Below, piece after piece: positions 1 to 8,100 of a stretch of 43,763 nt of DNA (the first letter of the stretch is position 1; every line of letters begins with the position of its first letter). The translations under genes were made by a program, and so were the position numbers. Origin of the DNA: an uncultured Burkholderiales bacterium (GTDB lineage: Bacteria > Pseudomonadota > Gammaproteobacteria > Burkholderiales > Burkholderiaceae_D); contig CALMOR010000193.1 in assembly GCA_937872165.1 (NCBI GenBank), forward strand, positions 595 through 44,357, read 5' to 3'. The notes below the pieces were generated by a model. It did no database searches and had not been told where the DNA came from. It saw nothing but the letters and a program-made list of their open reading frames with translations.

Positions 1-2
1 CT

Positions 3-118
3 CGCGTTTGGCGCCTTCCCAACGTTTCGCGAGAAGCTCGATAAGCAAAGCGTTGACGCGAAGCCAAACGCGTCAGCTCACTAAATGTATTCTTGTGTTT
101 TATCACATTAGCGCTAAT
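3..118. repeat. Cluster of short dyads at left edge of island
   Basis: Three inverted repeats lie close together here. CGCGTTTGGC (3-12) is matched by its reverse complement at 63-72. TGACGCG (54-60) is matched by its complement at 69-75. A perfect 12-bp palindrome ATTAGCGCTAAT sits at 107-118. The DNA between 80 and 150 is AT-rich compared with its surroundings. A replication-initiator-like reading frame lies just downstream, so this could be the remains of a replication or partition site. That role is inferred from position only. No gene is supported between 1 and 242. Confidence 0.3.
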
Positions 119-451
119 TGCCAAATCGAATTGATCGGGGAAAGTTTAATGCGCGCAAACACCTTGGCATCTATTGACATATGCCGACCGTCTTGAGAGA
201 CCTATATGAACGATTGCTGCTCATCATTCATACGAGGTTTCAATGTCCGATACTCCGCGATTTCTAAAAACCTACTCCGACGATTGGGAGGATCCCCTGC
301 CCATCGCTCTTCCCGAACCCGACGAGCCCAAGGGCCATGCGTTGGCCCTGGGTGGAGCTCTCGCGGACCGGTCGGCTCCCGCGGCGGCTGGGATTAGCGA
401 CGACGCGCGAGCGCCGCTCGCGGCGCTTGGGCCCCCGGCCGGTGGCTTGCG

Positions 452-1033
452 TTGGCCAAGCGGCTGAAAAGGCTATCCGAAGCGCGCGTCCGCTATGCCT
501 TGCGGGACGGCAAAGGGGGGAATGCCCGCATGCTTGGATCGGCCCGAAAGGAGGGCTCCAAATGGCTGCTGTCGCTGGACCCCGGGCTTCTCCCCGCGCT
601 GTCTGACGACTTCTCCTTCCCGGTCGACCCCTCCCGCCGCCGCCTGCTCAAAGGCGAGCTGGCGATGTGGATGCACGATTTCCTGGCGACGCATGAAAAG
701 TTCGAGAGCGGTTTCAAGCTGGGCGACTTGGCCAAGCTATGCGGCTTTGAGGGCGAGCGAGGAAAGTTTTCGACGTTCCTGCGCGCCGCGATGGACGACG
801 TCGTGGCGCGGGCCCCGGAGGTGGCCTCCGCCTACGAGTTGGAGCGCGTCAGAAGGAGCAGCCTCTCTTGGAAGCTGCGATTCGAGCCAGGCGCCGAGAA
901 GAGGAAGTTCAGCATGCCCCGGGAGGCGCACGCCGCGCGAGCCGCGCAGGCGCGCGAGGAGTTGCCGGCGAGCCGCCCGGCCGGGGCCGCCGGCCGCGGG
1001 TTTCGCAAGCCTCGCGGCGGAGCGGCCTTGTGA
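452..1033 (+). CDS. Plasmid replication initiator-like protein, C-terminal part, probably truncated or frameshifted
   Basis: This 193-residue reading frame resembles the C-terminal winged-helix part of TrfA/RepA-type plasmid initiators. It has the pattern 'LLKGELAMWMHDFLATH' followed by 'LCGFEGERGKFSTFLRAAMDD', which matches the usual W-L/M-H...SH...LCG...FR..L..A..EL arrangement. Initiators of this type bind iterons at an origin to load helicase. The only available start is a TTG at 452. In the same frame a stop lies at 395-397, and the family is normally about 100 residues longer. A separate ATG frame (243-467, preceded by a GAGG) may be the original N-terminus in another frame, so a broken gene is likely. 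The low-complexity Ala/Gly/Arg C-terminus is odd. The call rests on pattern resemblance only. Confidence 0.45.
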   Translation: MAKRLKRLSEARVRYALRDGKGGNARMLGSARKEGSKWLLSLDPGLLPALSDDFSFPVDPSRRRLLKGELAMWMHDFLATHEKFESGFKLGDLAKLCGFEGERGKFSTFLRAAMDDVVARAPEVASAYELERVRRSSLSWKLRFEPGAEKRKFSMPREAHAARAAQAREELPASRPAGAAGRGFRKPRGGAAL

Positions 1034-1795
1034 GGCCGCATGCCGGGGCTGGGGAAAAAGACCGCGGGCCACACGCATAACCTATTGCGGCCACGGTCGC
1101 GGGCGCCGTGATCCAGCGGCAAGAGGCGCGCGGACCGCGCCCAATGCGGCTGCGGCCGCACTGCCCGCCGCTGGCGGGGGGGCCGCCCCCGCGGCCGTAA
1201 TTGCCCTTCCACGAGCCGGGGCGGGGCGCGAGCCGCCGCCCAACGCCGTTGGCCGGCCGCGGGCCGGCGATCTATGTTTTTGTTTTTGTCTAAGACAACT
1301 ACATAGAGTGGGCCCTGGCGCGGCAACGCGGGCCGGGTTTCGCTCCATCCACGGCCGGGTTTTTGGCGCCTTCGCTCCGCCCGAGACCGGGGATCGCGGC
1401 GCCGCCGGCCGGGGATTAAGGCATCCAAGACCGGGCAATGACTTCGCGCGCGGCAGCGACGACCGGGAAAAGCGGTGCCGTCAATGATGGCGGCTCGGTG
1501 GGGTCGAGGCGATCGCGGCCAGCACCGTCGCCGCGCCAATGCGGACGGCCTAAGCGGCTGCGCGCTAGGCTTGCAGACGAAGCCGGCGCCGGCAGCGCGG
1601 CTTGTGGATTAGACCGCGCGACACGACGAGCGCTGCTCTTTCGACAAAGCGATCGTCGGCGCGCGCCTTTGCAAAAATGACACGGCCGGGGGCGATGTTG
1701 AATATGCGGGCCCATTTCTGGTCAAGAATGGCGCCGGCTTCGGAGCGCGCCAGGACCCTCGCGCCGTCTCGCAAAGCGACAACACTTCGCCATTC
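1034..1795. other. Gene-poor, GC-rich intergenic segment
   Basis: No reading frame here has convincing codon use or a recognisable family. Several frames stay open only because the DNA is extremely GC-rich. The one clear structure is the nested dyad at 1271-1307, listed separately. A minus-strand open frame across about 1565-1815 reads as a plausible but unidentifiable peptide and is not called. No convincing sigma70 promoter was found ahead of the gene that starts at 1796. Confidence 0.5.
1271..1307. promoter_or_regulatory. Nested dyad, candidate protein-binding or origin site
   Basis: An outer inverted repeat TCTATGT (1271-1277) is matched by ACATAGA (1301-1307). It encloses an inner one, TTGTC-TAA-GACAA (1286-1298). 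The stretch is AT-rich inside sequence that is otherwise almost entirely G and C, so it stands out strongly. It lies between the initiator-like fragment and the defence operon. It could be an operator, a partition site or a single-strand initiation hairpin; the sequence does not decide. Confidence 0.35.
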
Positions 1796-3679
1796 ATGCC
1801 CACGAGCAATGACGTCACTTCCCCGCCATCGAGCGCTTGGGTGCGCTTTCTGCGGTCTTACGGGCCAACTCCCAACAACACCACGCTGTTTGACGAATAT
1901 GTCAGCGCCGCCCTGGGCAAGGCCAAGGTGCGCCCCATTCTTCTTTCAAGCCCGCTGCTTGACCAACTGAAAGCGCGAGCAGCCTCCGCAAGCGCCGGAT
2001 CCATCTTGATCGCCGGAACCGCGGGCGACGGCAAAACCTACCATTGCCGCAGCCTTTGGACGGAGATGGGCGGCCAGGACAAGGAGTGGGCGGCGGCGAC
2101 GACGTTGAAGGAGCTGCGCGTTGCCGATGGGCGGCTAGCGGTCTTTGTGAAGGACCTTAGCGAGCTGCCCAGCGGCGAGAGCGACCGCGCGCTCGCGATC
2201 TTGGAGCGCTCGGCGCTTGGCGACGACGACGAGGAGTTTGTCGTCATCGCGGCGAACCACGGCCAGATCCTCGATCGGCTCCGCGAGCTGGGAGCGCGGC
2301 AGGGCCGAGCGCATCCTCTGCGCAAGTCCATCCAGGACGCATTCCTGCTGCAATCGCCTCCCCCGGACCGGCTGGCGATTTTTGACCTGAGCCGGACCAC
2401 GAGCCGCGACTCCTTGGAGGAGGTCCTCTCGGCCGTCGCCGGCCATCCGGAATGGGAGAATTGCGCGCGCTGCCCGCTCAAGGATGAGGGGCGAATCTGC
2501 CCAATCTTCGAGAACCGCAAACGGCTGCTGCGCGAAAGCGATGGCGGAAAGCTCCCGCGCAGGCTTGGCGACCTGGTGGAGGTGGCGCGGCTCAACGGAT
2601 GGCATCTGCCCGTGCGCGATCTGCTCGCCCTCACGGCCAACATGATCTTGGGGCACCGCGACGCGAAGGAGGGGCTGATGGCTTGCTCCGACATCGCGCG
2701 GATCCAAGCGAATGGGGCGGAGGAGCGCGGAAGCCTGTATGCGAACATCTTCGGAGCCAATCTGCCTCGGCTTCGCGCGATGGACCGCGCCGTTTTCAGG
2801 GCTCTCTCCTCGTTTGGCATTGGCGAGGAGACCACCAATGTCGCCGATGGCCTGCTCGTCTATGGACGCGACGACGCGAGGCTGAGCCCTGCGTTCGAAA
2901 AGCTGGTCGAGGCGGACACGGTCTACGGGGCCACCGCGGGCTACCTATCGGCGCAGCGGCGCTACCTCGAAGGCGAGGAGGCCGCCAGGACCGAGGACGG
3001 CCCAGCGGAGTTTCTGGCGCGCTTGGCGGGGCAGCGGCGCAGGCTCTTCTTCACCCTGCCGGACGGGGACGTCGAATATCCGCACTGGGACATGACGGCG
3101 TTCAAGTCCGCTGGCGAGTATCTCGCGCTCACCGCGGCGCTGGTCGCCAAAAAGCCCATCAGCGAGGCGACGCGGACTCAGCTCGCGCGAGGACTCAACC
3201 GAGTCATGACCGGGCTCTTGATCGACAACGCCGAGCGGGTGTTCGTCGCCAGCTCGGGAGGCTTCACGCAGTCGCGCGTGAGCGTCCTGTGCGACACCGA
3301 GGCGCCTTCGCGTCGCCAGGATGGCAGGGGCATGCAGGTGAGGATCAACAGCCAGAGCGGCAAAGCCATGCTCGACATGGCGCTCGCCCCCGGAGCCGGC
3401 AACTCGGTCACCTTCGACCTAACTCCGATTCGCTTCGAGTTCCTGAGCCGCGTCGCCGAGGGCTCGCTTCCCGGCAGCTTCTCCAACGAATGCTTGGAGG
3501 ACTTGCTCGCATTCAAGGCGAAGCTATTGCGGCGGGCGGAAATTTTGAAAAAGGCGAGGCTTGCCAGCGGCGATGACGAGGGCGACGCGGACGATGGCGC
3601 CTTGACGCTCAACTTCATCGAGATAGAGCAAAGCGGGCACGGCTTCTCGCGGCCGGTGACGGTGAGGGCCGCCGCATGA
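1796..3679 (+). CDS. sspF: SspF/DptF-like P-loop protein of a phosphorothioation-dependent restriction module
   Basis: First gene of a five-gene operon. The 627-residue protein has a Walker A motif GTAGDGKT at residues 74-81. A likely nucleotide-binding core follows, with hydrophobic strands near residues 114-119 and 147-152. A cysteine cluster C223-x2-C226-x8-C235 could bind a metal. The rest has no recognised domain. Its place directly ahead of a ~500-residue protein and a very large FtsK-motor protein matches the F-G-H order of Dnd/Ssp restriction modules. In those modules the three proteins act together to damage DNA that lacks phosphorothioate. The name is assigned from order, size and the adjacent sspBCD genes, not from a specific motif. 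The ATG at 1796 has only a weak ribosome-binding site. The stop overlaps the next start (ATGA at 3676-3679). Confidence 0.6.
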   Translation: MPTSNDVTSPPSSAWVRFLRSYGPTPNNTTLFDEYVSAALGKAKVRPILLSSPLLDQLKARAASASAGSILIAGTAGDGKTYHCRSLWTEMGGQDKEWAAATTLKELRVADGRLAVFVKDLSELPSGESDRALAILERSALGDDDEEFVVIAANHGQILDRLRELGARQGRAHPLRKSIQDAFLLQSPPPDRLAIFDLSRTTSRDSLEEVLSAVAGHPEWENCARCPLKDEGRICPIFENRKRLLRESDGGKLPRRLGDLVEVARLNGWHLPVRDLLALTANMILGHRDAKEGLMACSDIARIQANGAEERGSLYANIFGANLPRLRAMDRAVFRALSSFGIGEETTNVADGLLVYGRDDARLSPAFEKLVEADTVYGATAGYLSAQRRYLEGEEAARTEDGPAEFLARLAGQRRRLFFTLPDGDVEYPHWDMTAFKSAGEYLALTAALVAKKPISEATRTQLARGLNRVMTGLLIDNAERVFVASSGGFTQSRVSVLCDTEAPSRRQDGRGMQVRINSQSGKAMLDMALAPGAGNSVTFDLTPIRFEFLSRVAEGSLPGSFSNECLEDLLAFKAKLLRRAEILKKARLASGDDEGDADDGALTLNFIEIEQSGHGFSRPVTVRAAA

Positions 3680-5199
3680 GGCAACGCATCGACGCGGTCG
3701 ACTTCGCGGTGGACGAGCACATCTGGGGCCATCGCCTCTACGACGAGCAGCTCCCGCATCTGACGTTCCTCGAATTCCTCGGCGTGCTCGGATCCAATGC
3801 GGACGCTCCCTTGTCCGCTCCGACAAGCGGAACGGTCCGCTACCGCCCTCAACGGCAGTTCCGGCTGCGAGGGCTCTTGTTCAACAACCCCTACGTCGAG
3901 TCGGTGCGCGATCGGCGCATTCCGGATGAGGAGAAGTGGGCGGAGTGGGGCGAGCGGTTCAAGCAGGACGCCACCAAAAACGATGACGAGGACATGGCTT
4001 ATCTGCGCGATGTCTTCGTCGAGTTCGACGACTTCGCGAAGGCCATCGAGCTGCTGCGCTCATCGGCCTTCGAGGCGCGAAGCAACAAGCGTTGGAGCTC
4101 CAAGTTCGTCTTCCCGTTTGGGCCCGATGCCCTCTACGAGGACCTGCGCATCGACAGCTCGGGGGGCGCGTCCAACGACCGGCGGTTTTTCGCGCGGACC
4201 GGCGAGTTGCTCTACTTGATGCTCAGCCGCTCCGCCAGGGGCCAAGAGCTCGGGCGCCTGCTCGTGCAACGGCTGTTCGATCGCTCGTCGACAATGAATC
4301 GGCTGGTCCGCACGCTCCAAGGTGAGCCGCAGGCCGCCGATGGCGCGCGCGATGTCGGATATTTGCCCTACGCCACGCACCCCCGCTTCGACCGCCTTTG
4401 CGAGGATTGGCTCGCGATCCTGCGAAGGGACATGCCGATCTACGATGCTTTGGAGCACCTGATCGCCTCGGCCGGGCTCAATCTGCTGTTGTATTTTTTG
4501 GAGTGCGCCAAGGCGCAGGCCCGGGACGCCGAGCCCGTCGAGATCATCTGCGAAATCGTGCGCGAGAGAACCAAGGTCCGGGCGCTCTCAGGCGACTCCT
4601 ACCAAGCCAACCAGGCAGCCTCGATCCGCGCCGTGCGCGCCGCTGTAGAGGGCATCAAGTTGACTGACGAGTGGCAAGCCGCCCTGGCCTCGGAATATCC
4701 AGGGGCCGCCTGCGCGGGCGTGCTGCGCGACAACTTCCAGTGGCCCTCGGCCGAGGCGACCGACGACGCGGACTATTCGCAAACGCCGGGCGACGAGCTT
4801 GTGAAAAAGCTGGGCGATTTGGCCGAGTCCCGCCACGAGCAGCATTTCGGCAAGATCCACTCGGCATGGTCGCGCTCGATCGGTTTGAGCTCGCGGCGCC
4901 AGGCTCGCCGCACGCGATACGCGCCCAACGACAAGCTGCTCAAGACGCTTGTTGTGGCCATCGTCGACGACCGCATGCAGTTCGATGACTTCTTGGCCGA
5001 GGCGCGCCGCCGCTATGGGCTGGTGATTGGAGACGTGGAGGGAGCGCACCTTGTCAAAGAGAAGCTGGTCGACCAAGAGGCGCTGAGCGAGAACCGCGGA
5101 AATTTGGAGGCGAGGCTGGCGAGCCTGGGCCTGCTGAGGCGTCTGTCGGACTCGTGCTCGTTCGTCGAGAATCCCTTCGGCGCGGAGGCGGCGCAATGA
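3676..5199 (+). CDS. sspG: SspG/DptG-like component of a phosphorothioation-dependent restriction module
   Basis: This 507-residue soluble protein has no signal peptide, membrane segment or catalytic motif that I recognise. It starts in an ATGA overlap with the F gene and ends in an ATGA overlap with the H gene, so its synthesis is probably coupled to both. The C-terminal ~120 residues (from about 'YAPNDKLLKTLVVAIVDD') look like a compact helical or winged-helix module. Position between F and the motor protein, and size, fit the G subunit of FGH modules, which is poorly conserved. The function as part of the restriction complex is inferred entirely from context. Confidence 0.55.
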   Translation: MRQRIDAVDFAVDEHIWGHRLYDEQLPHLTFLEFLGVLGSNADAPLSAPTSGTVRYRPQRQFRLRGLLFNNPYVESVRDRRIPDEEKWAEWGERFKQDATKNDDEDMAYLRDVFVEFDDFAKAIELLRSSAFEARSNKRWSSKFVFPFGPDALYEDLRIDSSGGASNDRRFFARTGELLYLMLSRSARGQELGRLLVQRLFDRSSTMNRLVRTLQGEPQAADGARDVGYLPYATHPRFDRLCEDWLAILRRDMPIYDALEHLIASAGLNLLLYFLECAKAQARDAEPVEIICEIVRERTKVRALSGDSYQANQAASIRAVRAAVEGIKLTDEWQAALASEYPGAACAGVLRDNFQWPSAEATDDADYSQTPGDELVKKLGDLAESRHEQHFGKIHSAWSRSIGLSSRRQARRTRYAPNDKLLKTLVVAIVDDRMQFDDFLAEARRRYGLVIGDVEGAHLVKEKLVDQEALSENRGNLEARLASLGLLRRLSDSCSFVENPFGAEAAQ

Positions 5200-8100
5200 T
5201 GCTCACCGATCGGATCATCGGCCGGGTGGGCGCCGACATCCTTGGCCGCCGGCTCGCCGACGGCCGCCAAAGCGATGGGAGCGTCGCGGACTCCGCCGCG
5301 CTCTTCCGCCTCGACAAGCTGTCTTCGAGCCAGATAGCCGCGATCGTCAAGGAAATCCTGGCGAGCCCCGAGCTGCGCGAGAAGATCGACGTTCGCATTC
5401 CAGAGTCCCTGGTGCGCGGCGAGGGGTTGCCCGACGAGGCGTTGACCACGCAGAACGCGGGGGCGGTTCGAAACGCCGGAACGCAGAAAGAGGCTTTGCT
5501 CACGGCCAATGGCAACGAGAGCAACTTGGCCGACACCCTTGGGCACGTGACGGGGCTTGGCGCCAAAGAGTTGCGGGCCGCGCAGGACGCCTGGGTCGAC
5601 GCGGCCTGCCACGTCGGCGGGATCGCGCCCACCCTCGACGACCGGCAGATATTCCAATCGGCGCTCAAAGGCTTGGTTGGCGCTTCGGACCTCTCTCTTA
5701 TCCAACTAGGCGATCTCTGCGCGCTTGTTGGCGAGGCCATCGCCACGCGCGGCTACCCGATTCGAGAGGCGATCGGATTCTCGCTCCCGTGCGTCTCGCT
5801 TCCGCGCGACACGTCGTTTTTCTCGAACGCCAAGACTTACGCGCAAAACGTCGGCCCTTGGCGCAAAGCGTTCGAAAAGTTGTTCGCCAACCGCGCCCCC
5901 CTTCTGCAGCGGCTCCATGCGAACGGACAGCCGCTCGACGCCGACGACATGAAGGCGCGGATGGAGGAGAACGAGGCCTCCATCCCAGAGGCAGCCAGGG
6001 TGGCTCTCGATGCGTTTATCAATGCCCCGCAGGGAGACGACCGGGCGGCCAACGACGTTTCGCTGCTCGAATGGGAGCGCGATGGCGTCCACTTCATATT
6101 CGAGAAGCCCAAGGAGCGGCAGCTAGGCTTGGCCGACTCGACGCTTCGATTCTTCGACCACGATTGCGAGGACAGCGACGTTCTCGATGCCGTTGGGCGG
6201 CAACACCTCGAAGACTTGAAGGCGCGAGAAAAGCGATCGGACATTGGCAACGACGACGACGAGGCGTTTTTCGAGCTGCATCGCCGCTATCTCGAACAGA
6301 GCCCAAAGCTGCACGCCCGCTGGGAGAAGGCGGTCTTCGGAAAGCCGCTGGAGTGCCACGATTTTCTCGATGGCTTCGCCAACGTCGCCCAGCGGCTGAT
6401 CGCGTCCAACGGACCCGCCGCCGGCGAGCGATTCCTGCGCTTCACCGTGGCGAAGGGCCGAACTGAATGGCGCGAGCGCTTCAACCATGACGTCGGCGCC
6501 TACTTCTCCGCGATGTATCGAGGCGTGAAGGAGCTGATGGGGTCGAAGGTCGATTGGCGCGTCGAGCGCATGCGCACGAGCAACCTTCCAGACCCGCTGT
6601 TCCAGTATCGAGAGTTCTTCGCGGCTGAGAGGAAGATCCGCGGAGACAAGTTGAGGCCGGTCATCTCCCTTGCCCGCAACTCGATACAAATAAAGTTCGA
6701 CGTGTCGCTGGTCGAGCGCGTAGGCGACGAAGAGAGGATGTTGGAGAAGACTCAGCTCCTGTGGGGCTACCGGCCCGAGTCCATCGGCCTCTCGCTCGTC
6801 GAGGACATGGAGCGCCTGATCGAAAAGGGCGCGGTGGGCTGCACCGAGGTTCCGCGCCGCGTGGTCAGCAAGAAGGGCGGCGTCCAAAGCGTGTCGCTTC
6901 TGGACACCTCGACTCTCGAGGCGACTTTCTCGCGAGACGCCGGCTCGCTAGTCCCGCCCCCGAGCAAGATGAAAAGTCAGCGCGCGGAGATAAAGCGGCG
7001 CATAGATGAGCTGCGGGACGAGGGCCGGCTATCCAAGGAGCAGCGCGACGAGATTCGGACTGCCTGGGACGCCTTCGAGGCGGACTACATCCAAGGCATG
7101 TCGGACTTCGCGCGGACGGGCCTGCACGGCGAGGCGGTGTCCCGCCAAGCTGAATCATTCGCGGCCCTGCTGAGGGCGCTCGCCATCCATGCGCGCGGCG
7201 ATGTGTGCAGGTCGCGTCTGGTGGCCGAGGTCCTTACGATCGGCACGGTTCGCGTCGAGGGCGACCAAGCGTCCTTGATCATCCCACCTTGGCATCCGGA
7301 GCGCATGAAGGCGCTGTCGGTGAAGACGCGGCGAGTCGCCGCCCTCGTCACGCACATGCTTGGCGGAGAAAACGTCCTGTTTGGAGACCGCGGAATCTTC
7401 TTTCGCGAGTTCGCCGAGGAGCTAGCGCATCCGTTCTATCCGGAGGTCGCGGCGATGCAGCGATCCGGCGTCCCGGCCCTCGTGGCCGAAAGCAGCACCG
7501 TCAACGGATACAGCCTCTTCGAGCGCCCCGTGGGCGGCAACGACGACGCCCTGACGGACGTCGATCCGGCCTCCGCGGCCAAGCAGGTCCGCGAGCTTGT
7601 GGAGCGGTTTGTGGGACTGCAGCCGCATGAGGCGAACAACCTCAGCGTCTTGCTCTACAACGCGGATGCCGCGGAACTGCCTCTCGCGGTCGTGCGCGAG
7701 TTGGCCGGCTTGCAGACGGAGTTCGACTTCCAATGCAACGTGTCCGTGCGGCACCGCGATCCCGGCAAGCTTCGCCGGGTCTACGCCGAGCTCGTGACCA
7801 AAGGCGGCGACGACCCCGACATGGCGGTGGTGAGCGAGACCTCGTCGAATTTCATAGCCAAGCTCCGCATCGCGGTCGCGGCGTCCTCATCGACACCGCT
7901 GCGCTCCCACAATGGCTTCCGCCACTTCGACATCGCGTTTCTGCATGACGTCGTCTCGCGCACGGCGAGCGTCGAATGGATTGCGGTCGATTGGACCAAC
8001 GGCAGGCCGAGCTTGGAGCACGCCCCCTCGCGCTGGTCCTACCGAAGCGTCACCGGCGAAAACGAGCTGAAATCGACGACCTTCTTGACGTGTCCGCGCC

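Noticed and set aside
174..208. TTGACA and TATATG as a promoter for the left-edge gene
   Set aside because: The spacing is 23 bp, outside the range for a normal sigma70 promoter.
1565..1815. Minus-strand open frame ahead of the F gene
   Set aside because: It reads as a plausible peptide but has no good start, no family and overlaps the F gene start. It is not supportable.
5154..5195. Earlier start for the large H protein
   Set aside because: It would overlap the G gene by 46 bp without need. The ATG at 5196 has GGAGG and an ATGA junction like the other genes.
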